The notes: generated by a model not told the origin, from the letters alone. Numbered from the stretch's first letter, positions 1 to 9,170 are shown. The stretch: 21,906 nucleotides of DNA from Euprymna scolopes (GCA_024364805.1 CM044503.1:5864872-5886777), one strand, 5' to 3'. Translations and numbers: made by a program.

Positions 1-60
1 GACTTCGAGATTTTGCTGTTAATATCTCTCGCTCACAAGCTGAAAAACATTTTCGCCACA

Positions 61-545
61 TACAGGGGCGTGCAATAAGTAATGCCCCTGACCCCCTTTC
101 CATAGTAGTAGAGCAAAGAAACTTGGCACAGTTATTAGTCTTTCTTTACATAGGAACCACCCAGAGTTATGTATTTCTCCCATCGTTTGATGCAGCTCTG
201 GATACCATTTTTGTAGAACACCCAAGGTTGGTCCTCCAACTACGACGTGACTTCAGAAATCAAGGCTGCATAATCTGGGAAACGCTTTCCTTTCAAAAAT
301 ACTTCATTCCTGGGAAGAGGTGAAAGGAAGAGTGTGCAAGGTCAGAAGAGTAGGAGGATTTCATACTCACACTCCCGTGCTTCTGATCTGGCGACATGCG
401 AGTTGTGGACTGGAGTGTTGTCCTGCAGGTGAAGGGTACCTTTGCTAATCTTGCCCCGCCTCATTCAATAAAAATTAGTATAAAATATTTGAGCACAATA
501 AAGTCAGCGATGTTTGTTGGAGTCTCAAAATTAAGAACTCTACCC
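61..545 (-). mobile_element. mariner transposon remnant, 3' half
   Basis: This is the C-terminal half of a mariner-family transposase, the enzyme that cuts and pastes its own element at TA sites, plus the 3' terminal inverted repeat. Read on the minus strand, about 417-460 gives RRGKISKGTLHLQDNTPVH, the block around the second catalytic Asp. Then come YSSDLAHSSFHLFPGMKYF, FLKGKRFPDYAALISEV, KNGIQSCIKRWEKYI and the terminal GGSYVKK near 137-160. The family normally has a third Asp in a block like PSDFF; here it reads HSSFH, so that residue is lost. At least two frameshifts and several stops break the frame, and nothing convincing lies upstream of about 545. The inverted repeat starts at 63 (CAGGGGCGTGCAATAAGTAA), next to a TA at 61-62 that fits target duplication. 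The 5' inverted repeat is missing. The element is dead and the family call is strong. Confidence 0.85.
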
Positions 546-860
546 CAGAGCGTTAGAGTATCTCCATGGTTCAAGCTAAAAAAAGAAAGGAACATTATTT
601 GTACTTATATGTTAGGTAAAAAAAAACACACACAAAAAAAAATGACGTAAATTCATTCAGTATTACTTGTTTAAAAAACAAACTATATTGGTGAAATTAT
701 CCGGCAGCCTTTTTTCGGCATTCATTAAAATCATATGTTTATTTAATTAGCAATAATACTTGATATTATTTTTTTTACAAAATATTTCTTTAATTTTAAA
801 CAATTTTTCGATACATTGTAAATAAACTGCATTTTTCTAGAGTTTACCTAGTGAATTTTT
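546..860. other. AT-rich DNA, no gene seen
   Basis: This stretch holds A-rich and T-rich tracts (for example 618-641 and 770-778) and no open frame resembling a protein. It may include decayed 5' mariner sequence, but I cannot recognise any. Confidence 0.5.
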
Positions 861-1310
861 GTTGAAGTTTTGTTTTATTTATTTTACGCAAATAAAAGAA
901 CACATCTTATTAAGATGTTATTATTGTGGCAATATTTCTCAGAGCCACGGTTGCTAACACACTCTACAGCATGCCCGAGTGGTGAGTTGGCCATATGCAT
1001 AAAGAAATGCATTCCCAGAATTCCCTTTCTAGATCGACCGCTTTCTGTCCGGACCTTCATGAAGTGAGCAGGCATATTTCTGTCTCTCCGTAAATGGGGG
1101 GGGGCGCACCCCCTCCCTCAACACTAGTTAGGGAAGGTTAGTTAGTTTTTAAGAGCCTATTGCCTAGGTTTAATTGTAAAAATAATTTGTATATTGTAGT
1201 TTAATATATTTTCTGTGAAATAAATAGTTAAGATTATACAATATATATTACAATTCTGTCGCGTGTCGTTTTTATGTGTCTGCCATAAATGTATTCATTG
1301 AAATATTGAG
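861..1310 (+). other. unassigned segment with G/C hairpin and poly(A) signal
   Basis: This segment is less AT-rich than its surroundings. A run of nine G at 1096-1104, then CGCA, then CCCCC can fold into a tight hairpin ending at 1112. An AATAAA polyadenylation signal lies at 1219-1224 in a T-rich context. The layout fits the 3' untranslated end of a gene or retroelement, or part of a long terminal repeat, but I found no protein match and no duplicate copy in the window. The short open frames over 870-1075 on both strands look like chance. Confidence 0.25.
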
Positions 1311-1502
1311 GCGTCCCTGAGAAAAAGGAAGATTCCAAAGGTAAAGACGTTTCCTGGGAGAGGAAGGAGCCACACTGCCACATCGACTTCAGGTATGCTT
1401 TTCCTATTGATACTCAGACCCTAATGACTGGCCCATCGTCACGTCATCATGGAACCGGTCTAAGACGATTAGTGTAACTGGTGAAGCCAGTCACATGCCA
1501 GT
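1311..1502 (+). other. open 55-codon segment and nested inverted repeat
   Basis: On the plus strand one frame stays open for about 55 codons, from roughly 1311 to the TAA at 1477-1479. It includes VPEKKEDSKGKDVSW and RKEPHCHIDFR. A donor-like CAG|GTATGC sits at 1392/1393 inside it, so it could be an exon ending there, but the acceptor side is weak. The same stretch holds a nested inverted repeat: TGACTGGC at 1425-1432 pairs with GCCAGTCA at 1486-1493, and ATCGTC at 1435-1440 pairs with GACGAT at 1464-1469. I do not recognise the protein or the repeat. Confidence 0.2.
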
Positions 1503-1738
1503 GATAGGTTGATTGTGCTATATTATGTGTTTAGTTTTACTAATAGTTTAAAAAGATTTTAAGAAAAACAAAGATTTATCATCAGTACAAGCGATGAAAA
1601 AATTAAGTTTAGAAAATATTAAAAGAATCTATTTTGGAATCGGAAAGTAGCCACAATTTTTTTTCCGATACCAATTTTGATACCCCGTAAAAGTTCCGAT
1701 GTTTCGAATCCTGATGCCGATTAATCGTCTCTACACTA

Positions 1739-1875
1739 ATATATGCATACATATATATTTATATATACACACATATATATTTATATATACATATACACGC
1801 ATATATATACATACACGCATATATATATTTACAAATATACATACACATACACACATATGCATACATATACACAAA
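1739..1875. repeat. compound AT/ACAT microsatellite
   Basis: The stretch is composed of TA, CATA, CACA and ATTTATAT motifs with imperfect internal duplications of about 20 to 30 bases. The plus-strand open frame over it (Ile, Tyr, His and Thr only) is an artefact of the repeat. Confidence 0.9.
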
Positions 1876-2156
1876 CAACTTTATTTCAAGAAAAATAAGA
1901 GTCAATAATCTCTCGTCCTCGTGCATAGATTAGATTTCCACATTTGAACAGAGATCAAAAAAACAAAAATACTGGATTAATTTACGTAAATCACGACATG
2001 CGGTTCTTTTTTAAACTTAAGTAAGTACATAATAAGGTTTAGTGAATTTTTTGTTTTATATATGAGGGTATATCTGAAGAATCCCCAGAAGTGTGTCAGT
2101 ATTTGTTTCAGTGGCTTAGACAACCTAACATTTCCGTGTTTATATTTATGGGAACT
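1876..2156. other. no gene seen
   Basis: AT-rich sequence with no recognisable domain, repeat or RNA gene. Confidence 0.5.
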
Positions 2157-2164
2157 GTTTATTT

Positions 2165-2377
2165 TTATTTACACATATAAAACAATCGCGAAAATTTAAC
2201 ATCGTTTTTACAAACTGCTACAATTAAATAACAATGAGGCTCGGCTGATTTTAATTTTTCAATTAAACTATCCAAAACTTGTGAGGAATAAGTTAGCACA
2301 AGAGACGTAGTGCACTGCTGCCTTTTAAAAATTGCCTGGGCAGCATTTACCAGTAAAGCCACTTTAAGGTAATTCCC
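2165..2377 (-). CDS. possible terminal exon or pseudo-exon, faintly myosin-like
   Basis: Read on the minus strand, this gives an open run of about 70 residues ending at a stop at 2165-2167. An AATAAA lies just beyond that stop, at about 2159-2164. The middle reads SSQVLDSLIEKLKSAEPHC. In myosin heads a stretch of the form QFxxSLxxLxxxLxxxEPHFVRCIKPN lies just before the converter region, and this looks like its first part. The expected RCIKPN is not present; the sequence runs on as YLIVAVCKND. The upstream side has no strong polypyrimidine tract. It could be a diverged last exon, a pseudogene piece or a chance resemblance, and I favour neither of the first two. No start codon is evident, so any real product begins in another exon at higher coordinates. 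Confidence 0.25.
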   Translation of the reverse strand, partial: GNYLKVALLVNAAQAIFKRQQCTTSLVLTYSSQVLDSLIEKLKSAEPHCYLIVAVCKNDVKFSRLFYMCK

Positions 2378-3337
2378 CCAAAACTAACTCATTTTAAAAG
2401 AGAAAAGGTAATGGCTAGAGGCATGAAACTCCTAGAGTTGAACAGAGCAAATACTAAACAGACAAACTGACAGAGAAAAAAGGCAACCACATTCCCTCTG
2501 ACTCGGTCTATGCAAGATTTATTATCCAAGAACATTGGTATTCTAAACGCACGAAAGGAGACACTTTGTACTACTCCTCGTTGCTTTCAGTGTGAATATT
2601 ATCTAACAGCTGTTACTTCTGTTGGTACTAAACAATTGGCTCCGCTTTTGAAATAAGACACCCAGTTCAACTTTATATTCAAATGTTTCCCAATAATATT
2701 TTAGTATATAAATTTGTCCCTTGAAGCGATATTATTTTATCTCAATTTACGTAAATATATGGAAATCAGAAATCATTTGAATTTAAAATCGAACCGTTTC
2801 TGGTATTTTTATTTGGGGGAAATTGGCAGCCCAACAAGTTCAGAATATCCAAGAGAATGGGTTTATTCATGCAAAAACAAGTTGTGTTTGCTTTTAATTT
2901 TAGATTCGCCTTCTATTAGAAAGGGATACATTGATAGCTTAATTTTTTTGTCTTGTTTTTCTTGTTTTTATTTCGCCACATTTCTAGGTTAGATATACAT
3001 ACGCTCGAAAAGAAATCATTCTCCTCCATCATTATCTGTAGTAGCAAACCAGGACATAAATATGCGACTGGCAATTTGGTTATCCACTATACATTAATTA
3101 TATATACTAATAGAGTTTTCTACGTTTCGTAACTCTTGAGATGAGGATCGATTATCCACAACAACTTAGCGTAGTTGATAAAATACTTCGAAAAGATTAG
3201 TTGTACTTTGCATTTTTGGAAGGTTTAAGGTCATTATAAACGACACTCTAAATATAACTGCGTATTACTAACTGGAACATAGCTGACGGAACAAGACCAT
3301 GCTATTTCGGTGGATTACAAAAACGCCTTCGTTATAA
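2378..3337. other. no firm gene; one open plus-strand segment at 2714-2992
   Basis: Mostly AT-rich. A plus-strand open run of 92 codons at 2714-2992 contains GEIGSPTSSEYPREW and CKNKLCLLLILDSPS. The SP..YP pattern recalls the first strands of CUB domains, but one short pattern is not enough, and clear splice sites are absent. A textbook branch-point string TACTAAC precedes an AG at 3279-3280, just before the coding-like copy that starts downstream. Confidence 0.3.
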
Positions 3338-3484
3338 AATTCCGTGCATAGTTCTGAGCTTGAAGGAAAGGTTCACGAGTTTGAAGAGACATGCCTGAAG
3401 AAGGTCAGAGGTTGCATTGAGGGAAACGTTGTGAGAATATTTCTCAAGGTGGGTTTAGTAGTCGGAAAATACAAATTTTACTAA
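3338..3484 (+). pseudogene. coding-like segment, copy 1 of an internal paralogous pair
   Basis: This plus-strand frame includes SSELEGKVHEFEE, CLKKVRGCIEGNVVRIFLK and a stop at 3482-3484. Its core, 3356-3448, aligns without gaps to 7599-7691: 65 of 93 bases and 14 of 31 residues match by hand count, and five codon pairs differ only in a synonymous third base. That pattern means both were once under protein-level constraint. Similarity fades upstream, where this copy has an in-frame TAA at 3335-3337 opposite a Cys codon in the other. So it is either a pseudo-exon or the exon boundary lies there. An acceptor-like site (TACTAAC then TAG, 3266-3280) and a donor-like AAG|GTGGGT at 3448/3449 flank it. 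I do not recognise the family; a SEA-like fold is a guess from the VV-IF-K-VV pattern near the end. Confidence 0.4.
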
Positions 3485-5230
3485 TAAAATTATTTAATTC
3501 AAACTCCAAACAACGCGAAATCAGCTAATTTAAAGAGCTTTCAAGAACGAAAGGTAGAAACATGCTCATTGGTCTATGTCTTGAAAAGACCAAGGCAAAA
3601 GATAGGGGGAAAATATGCAGTAGGCAGAACGTTTCTCAAGCTTCTAGCTCTTTTACAGAAGCTACTGAAAAGGGGATTTGTATTACAATAAGGTATCACG
3701 ACCGCAAATAAATGGAGGTCAATACATCAACGAGTCAAACCTGTAAGGACAAAGAGAGCGGGGTAGAGATCAGAGCACAAATGAGGACACATAACATAAT
3801 AGAATTATATAGAAAAGACTGATACTATCAACAACATCTGTGAGAAAGATAATACAGAAAAAAAAGTTTTACTTACCAAAACTAGTCACGTTTCTGTATA
3901 TTACCGAAACACTTTAAATGGGAGGGAAAGTTACCAGAACAGACATAACAACAGTATTCTATGCATGACCTGTCTCGTAACTTAACCACATAAATTAATA
4001 ATAATTATGCTTGAAATTTTATATCTAGAGTATAGCATTATTATACAGTTATAAGGAATCTACTTAACACTCAAATCCCAAAACTGGGATTGCTAAAAAT
4101 TGTTCGTAAGCAATAAAATCGATGACTTTGCTCGTTTACTCTTATTAAATATAGCATCACTTTTAATAGTAACGGTATATGGAAACCGAAAGCAAGAACT
4201 TTGCTGAGCGTTTGTTTTCAATAAATACATGCTTTAATATTCTGTAGTCATAAGATTGAGTTATGTTTGAAAAAAATGTTCTATTTTAATATTTTTTAAT
4301 TAGCTGTCAGTTTAAACTTTCTTGGATAACTTTTTATTTATCTTTTCCTTCTCATTCTTCTATTGCCTTATATGTCTTAATCTTATTTTTACGCAGGAGC
4401 GGAGGTCTTCCGAGAATAAGGGTTAATGGATGTACCGTAGTCAATGGAAAACTATCATAGTAATCGTTAGTAGTTGAAAATTTGGCAAATTGAATTACTT
4501 AACGGGACGGTCCAACAAGAATTTGTTTCAGATGACCAAATTGTCCTCAGCTGGAAAACAGGCAAACGGAAGAGAGTTCCACATCCGTGCAGTTCTAAGA
4601 CAGAAGCTTAGTTCATACTATCTACGTTCATGTATAGCGCAGGTAAAGAGTGTGTGTATATTTTGGACTAGTTTTAATCACGGTTTAATTGTTTTATTTC
4701 TAATGTGAAACATTTTCCTTTGTCTCTATTTTGAATTTTCTTTTTAAAAATATTGCGATAAATAGATCTGGTTGACATATCGGTCATTGATTTGAATTGC
4801 CGTATAAACCTCACAAATTGTTTTCAAAACAAACAGTGGCGCTCTTATGTCTGAATTGAATAATCTAAGTAAAATCAATTGCATTGAAATCGGAATTCCA
4901 GTTGGAAAGCGAATTAGGAAAACTAAAGAGGAAATTGGTCAACTGCTTGTGCAAGATGTTTAAAGATACCATTATAAATTTTATGATATGATTTTTACTA
5001 AAGCTGATGCAATATTTGCCTCCATGATACATCTACAAACTTCCTTCACTGGATTAATGTCGATAGCAATCCTAGAAACACTTGTAACGTAGTAAGGGTA
5101 TCAACAATTGTGGTACGAGATTTAATGACACAAATGGAAAATTCATTTTGTTTTAAAATGAATGTTCCTGTTGAGGTGACACTCGTACATATTCTGACAA
5201 TGAACGATTTCTGACGTCTCTTCTCTTTAC
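3485..5230. other. no gene recognised, 1.7 kb
   Basis: AT-rich, intron-like DNA. One 111-base segment at 4532-4642 lies between an acceptor-like TTTGTTTCAG and a donor-like CAG|GTAAAG and stays open in one frame (KLSSAGKQANGREFHI...), but its protein resembles nothing I know. No transposon ends or tandem repeats were recognised. Confidence 0.4.
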
Positions 5231-5335
5231 CAGTTTCTGCTATCGAGGGTCTGGACCAGTGACTCATTGGGAGTTGGGCGTAACCTAATTCCGCCTTTCC
5301 AGTTGAGCGGAGTCCCGCTACACCAAAATACGTTT
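5231..5335 (-). CDS. candidate internal exon, function unknown
   Basis: On the minus strand a 105-base segment lies between ACAAAAAATACAG (acceptor-like, preceded by TATTAAC) and CTG|GTAAAG (donor-like). Two of the three frames are open throughout. One reads RSTGKAELGYAQLPMSHWS. The other, NVFWCSGTPLNWKGGI, is the frame that would follow directly from the candidate exon at 6639-6752, which ends with two bases of a codon. The first frame has a loose look of the STG.EL..HW region at the end of synaptotagmin C2B domains, but with an insertion and without the usual RRPIAQWH ending, so I do not assign it. Base composition is richer in G+C than its neighbours, which supports coding or a buried element. 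Confidence 0.25.
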
Positions 5336-6199
5336 CTGTATTTTTTGTTAATATGTATTTCATTTCACTATTTCTAAGTCTTCACGTTCTTCTTAAAATT
5401 GATTGGGACTTAAATAGACTCAATAAATAGGAGTATAAAAACAGATTAAATATTTGGTTTCAATTCAAACTTGGCAGTTGCGTTTTATCTGTTTTTATCT
5501 ACTAACAAAACAAAGAAACACTTTCAAAAGTTCCTTCAGCTGCTGAGAATATATATCACTGTTCTGATTCGCTTGTGAATATCCTCAAATCCAAAAATGT
5601 TTTAATCAGAATTCACTTTAACTTTTCGAATAATGCCTTCACTTTACCTTAGATTCTATATAACCCAACTATGAATTTAGTTTTGATAAAAGCCAAATTG
5701 ATACAATAATCGCATTGCCGTGTGATAAGAAATAAAGTCAGCTGTGGTACTCTTACCTTCTTAATGCTTTGATTATTTGTTTTATGATTCGTGATGCAAT
5801 TATGTCGGTAAGAAATAGAAATGATTACAACCTTATTCAAGTCCTGCCTAATCATGAAACAAATTGAGATACGGTGTCAGTTATTTCTGTGAGAAAAATC
5901 AAACTCCATAAAACGAGGAACTATAGATTAGGACAATAAAATTACCTTAGTCAAGAAGAAATTATTCTCTACGTAAGAACAAAACAAACGCGAAATTTTG
6001 ATAGCATAACCTCTATCCACATCTAGTGATCCATAACAAATTCGGGAGTATTGGCTTATAAGCGTAATGAGATACATCTCGCTTTTGATTATTTCTGAGT
6101 TCCAAGCGGTAGTGTTTGTCAAAGTTTCGGAAACTGAGAATTTTAGTTTCACTTGCTTCGAGGTTCACTCTGACTGAGAATAGTACTACATTCCAAGGT
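5336..6199. other. no gene seen
   Basis: AT-rich sequence. The open frames on the minus strand at 5649-5855 and 5928-6152 have no recognisable motifs and low-complexity composition, and look like chance. Confidence 0.5.
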
Positions 6200-6221
6200 A
6201 TCATCATCATCATCATCATCA
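6200..6221. repeat. ATC trinucleotide microsatellite
   Basis: Seven uninterrupted ATC units. A run of Met in the overlapping minus-strand frame comes from this array. Confidence 0.9.
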
Positions 6222-6638
6222 GTAGAAACAACAGGAACAACAGCAGGAAGGTGACGGTGACTAAGTGGTTATTGAGATGAACTGACGACTTGGATATGCC
6301 AAGCTCGTGTCTAATTAATACCTGTTGTGGCAGAATCAACCTGTGTCATGTACTCACACTCTTCCACAATCAATAAATACCGAAAGACCAAGCAATACAT
6401 TGACCTTTGTTTTCTTATTCCGGCGTTCCTTATAACCCGTTAACAGACTTATAACAGTTCCACAGACACTTTCTATTAAGTAGCTTGGCAAACTTCACAT
6501 GGTATTTGCTGGAAATACCCGCTTTCTTTCTATAAATAATTCAGACTAGGAAGATATCGGAAAAAGGAATGCGAACAATATCATGTGCTTCCTAGAAAAT
6601 AAATGAATGATACTCAACAACAACTATAACAACGACAC
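6222..6638. other. no gene seen
   Basis: Begins with an imperfect ACA/GCA-rich patch (6225-6246) and continues as ordinary AT-rich DNA without recognisable features. Confidence 0.5.
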
Positions 6639-6752
6639 CTGCAATAAAATTTTGTCGTAAAGGTGTTGTAAGTAGCCAGAACTCTGGGGTCGGCAACATT
6701 AATCAACGTCTTCTGCTTGGTCTTCCTGCGGTCTGATTTGTAGTGTTGGCAT
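6639..6752 (-). CDS. candidate internal exon, basic protein segment
   Basis: On the minus strand this 114-base segment lies between ATATAACTTACAG (acceptor-like) and TTGCAG|GTGTCG (donor-like). One frame is open across its whole length: one base completing a codon, 37 codons, then two bases of the next. It reads HYKSDRRKTKQKTLINVAD then PRVLATYNTFTTKFYC. The composition, with a basic cluster followed by a mixed hydrophobic stretch, looks protein-like rather than random. The basic cluster recalls the polybasic strand of some C2 domains, but there is no further support. Splicing straight to 5335-5231 would keep an open frame. The plus strand also has a GTAAGT at 6755-6760, yet every plus-strand frame through this segment is stopped. 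Confidence 0.3.
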
Positions 6753-7533
6753 CTGTAAGTTATATTATTTCCATGTACTCAAGCCAATATATCCCAAGTA
6801 GAGTTTTGAACCTAAATTGATACTTTATTTTTGAAGATATAGTTTGCAGGGTGTCTTAAAAAAAGTCAGTGCAAGAATTGAACAAAAACGCCAGGAACAG
6901 AATAAGGGAGTTCATCCGCAGTCTAGAGACTCTGCAATTTGTCATGAATAACGTTTATAAAGAGAACAAATATGCGAAGCCTAAAATTGGCATTTAAAAT
7001 ATATTTTTCAGAAATAACGATAGTTTGAATTTGCATTTCTTTTTTAAATGTCTTTATCTGTTAGTCAGATTGTGTTAAAATTACAGAAGGATATCATAAC
7101 AAATAAATAACTTATTTAAGTTCAAAATTCTTCAGTGACTTTTTCTATCTTCAAGGGTGTGTAGAAATCTATTTTACAGATGAGACAATCAGAGTAGAAT
7201 ACTAAGAGAGTTACGACTTGGATACATCCTTTCAACCCCTGGAGGAGGGTTGTTGTCATTTCCTCCAATACTACTAACAAGTTAAAACATACCATGATCA
7301 CTATCATCTAAGATATACAAGCGTATCATAGAGTTGATGCCAAAAACGTAAAGTTATCTTATCTATCGGCTATTTTCTTTATTCTGTACAGTATTTTCCC
7401 AATGATCCATGGCGTAACGGATAATTTACTAAGAAACATTCGTCTCTAGATAACACTTTTCCGGAGGTGGAAGGTTCATCTCTTTGTGCGAGCAATACTA
7501 AAAATCCAATTTTGAACTACTTTAGACTTTCCT
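6753..7533. other. no gene recognised
   Basis: AT-rich sequence. At 6849-6865 a GGGTGTCTTAAAAAAAG string resembles the ends of some Tc1/mariner-class transposons, but no partner end was found. The minus-strand open frame at 7122-7307 has no recognisable domain. Confidence 0.4.
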
Positions 7534-7742
7534 TAGCACCAGTAAATAGAATATGTTACCCCGTAAATAGTTCTGCTTGCAAGACCGTACAGATTAATGA
7601 GCTCGAAAGAATGATTCCCGTGTTCAATAAGGTCCACCTGAAAAATGTCGGAGATTATATCGAACGAAACGTTGTGAGTATAATATTCAAGATGAAATCA
7701 GTGGGAACAATTCAAAAGACGAAAAGGATTGGTATACCGTAA
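7534..7742 (+). CDS. coding-like segment, copy 2 of an internal paralogous pair
   Basis: This plus-strand frame runs from an acceptor-like CTTTCCTTAG at 7525-7534 to a TAA at 7740-7742. It reads NRICYPVNSSACKTVQ, NELERMIPVFNKVHLKN and VGDYIERNVVSIIFKMK. The frame is also open upstream to 7467, but similarity to the other copy does not extend there. The core, 7599-7691, is the ungapped counterpart of 3356-3448, 4.24 kb away on the same strand. Two Cys residues (about 7555 and 7579) sit before the core. A strong donor-like GTGAGT occurs at 7674-7679 inside the conserved region, and similarity continues past it, so it may be fortuitous. This copy has no internal stop and is the better candidate for a living exon. 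The family is unknown to me. Confidence 0.45.
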
Positions 7743-7772
7743 AAAACACCTGTTCCCCTCTTGTATTTAAAG

Positions 7773-7773
<1 letters not shown>

Positions 7774-7841
<68 letters not shown>
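7774..7841. repeat. TTA/ATT trinucleotide microsatellite
   Basis: About 22 uninterrupted ATT units, which suggests a young, length-variable array. Confidence 0.95.
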
Positions 7842-7842
<1 letters not shown>

Positions 7843-8570
7843 TTGGATTGATCGATGCCGATTATATCTTTTAATCAAGATCACAGAATAGAGATAGATT
7901 ATCTTCTAATCTAATCATGAAATTTCTATTAATTTCGATAATTGTTTTCTCTCAGTTGACCTGATATGTTCGCTTAATATCAGAGGTTCTCAGATGTATT
8001 TTCGATTCACCTGGGGGACATAATCGAATATAGAACCAATTGAATCAGATGCGATGCGTTATCTTCATGAAATTCTCTGTGCTTTCGCATTATAGCTTTA
8101 AGTGCTTTTATTCAAAACTGATAGAAATTAACACCAATCCAGATGAGAATACGAGTGAAGCAAGAAACACGGATCAAAATTTATTATTCAGAGACGGCAC
8201 TTTCTATTTCCAAATGACTTGACCTAGGTGAGCACAAACCTGTCATTTAGCCCCAGTGGGCCCGTAGAATCAGAAGTATGGAGTTATTTTATTTTAAAAT
8301 TTGTTACAAAAATGAGAATCTTCACTTTTATCAGAAATAAAATGTTCCTATTTACTTTGCCTCCCCACAAGGGCAGAGTACGATCCTATGGTCGTTTTTA
8401 ATGTGGATAAAATGAACAAAAATTAAAATTGTTCTCAGCCATGAAAAATTTATCCTCCACTTACTGAGAACAAAAAATTCAAGTGTAGCATCAGAACAGA
8501 TACTATACTTTGATCTTGGCCCGAAGTTGAATCTGTGGAACCTTCTATCTATTGATTGTTTTCATCTACT
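7842..8570. other. no gene recognised
   Basis: A 60-codon plus-strand frame ends at 8222, next to a donor-like CCTAG|GTGAGC at 8229/8230. All three frames are stopped before or at that site, so I do not call an exon. The rest is AT-rich with no visible repeats. Confidence 0.4.
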
Positions 8571-8766
8571 AATCATTCCCTAGTCATGTTTTTTACAGAT
8601 TAAGCAGCACACTCAAAAATAGCTCGATCCCTCTAACCCTTCTCTAATCACATTTTCTTCGGATTAAGGAAACCACTTAAAAGTAGCCCGATCTCTCGAA
8701 TCTTTCCCTAATTATTATTTTTCAGAGTAAGCGGCCTACTTAAAAGTAGCCCAATCTCTTTAATCT
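8571..8766. repeat. 64-bp minisatellite, three copies plus a partial
   Basis: Three consecutive units start at 8571, 8634 and 8699, with the beginning of a fourth at 8762. Each has the order AATCNTTCCCTAAT, then a T-rich stretch with CAG or CGG, then ATTAAGC/GTAAGC, then ACTTAAAAGTAGCCCGATC and TCT. The second and third units are most alike (both contain CTTAAAAGTAGCCC). The units have diverged by several substitutions, so the array is not recent. Confidence 0.85.
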
Positions 8767-8781
8767 TTCTCTTAACAACCA

Positions 8782-9130
8782 ACTGACACTACAAAATGCA
8801 ATTTTTTCCAACAAGATTACGCTACATTCCACACGTCTCACATATCATGGATACAAGTTATTGACATATTTACAGAAGAGAGAAAAAGAAGCAAACGGCC
8901 ATGCACAACGCGTTCCCCGGACTAGTCATCATGTGATTTTTATCTCTGGGGGACTTTAAAACAAAAAAGTTTATGACAATAATCCTTAAAATCTAGACGA
9001 AATAAATGAGAACATTACCAACGTTATCAGGAGAACCACGAGGGAAGATCTACAGGCCGTTTAAGCAAACGTTAAACTTGCCCAGAAATGCATAGATGTA
9101 AACTGAGAGCACCCCCTGCATTTTTTATAG
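8782..9130 (+). mobile_element. DDE transposase fossil (Tc1/mariner-IS630 class)
   Basis: This is the C-terminal catalytic part of a DDE transposase. On the plus strand it reads TDTTKCNFFQQDYATFHTSH near 8782-8841. That matches the family block FQQDGA.xHTS with its second catalytic Asp. Then come CTTRSPD, an in-frame TAG, and SSCDFYLWGTLKTKKF near 8909-8971, with the third acidic residue (CDF) kept. After a frameshift near 8972 the next frame gives NLDEINENITNVIRRTT and LAQKCIDVN up to about 9103. These are the conserved tail blocks of the family (LDELK.NI...IR, ...CI..NG.HF). The N-terminal half and both inverted repeats are missing or unrecognised. The copy is dead: it has at least four in-frame stops and one frameshift. 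Confidence 0.8.
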
Positions 9131-9132
9131 CA

Positions 9133-9170
9133 CTACAGGTAAATTAAACTATGCTACAGGTAATTTAAAC
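9133..9170. repeat. 17-bp tandem duplication
   Basis: CTACAGGTAAATTAAAC at 9133-9149 recurs with one change at 9154-9170, separated by four bases. Confidence 0.7.

Noticed and set aside
960-1040. tRNA-like A-box string (GCCCGAGTGG) that might mark a tRNA-derived SINE
   Set aside because: The B-box position reads AGATCGACCG, a poor match, no cloverleaf can be drawn, and no second copy was seen.
2714-2992. Plus-strand frame with a CUB-like SP..YP pattern
   Set aside because: Only one short pattern fits. The expected Cys and Trp spacing is not met and there are no clear splice sites.
4532-4642. Plus-strand exon candidate between TTTGTTTCAG and CAG|GTAAAG
   Set aside because: The splice-like borders are fair and one frame is open for 37 codons, but the frame is short and I recognise no conserved pattern, so chance is not excluded.
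6849-6990. GGGTGTCTTAAAAAAAG string like the 5' end of a Tc1/mariner-class element
   Set aside because: No inverted partner was found, and the downstream sequence does not read as the N-terminus of a transposase. A link to the fossil at 8782-9130 would require an element much longer than usual with unrelated DNA inside.
8040-8222. Plus-strand frame next to a strong donor-like GTGAGC at 8230
   Set aside because: Stops occur in all frames before or exactly at the donor, so the exon reading is inconsistent.
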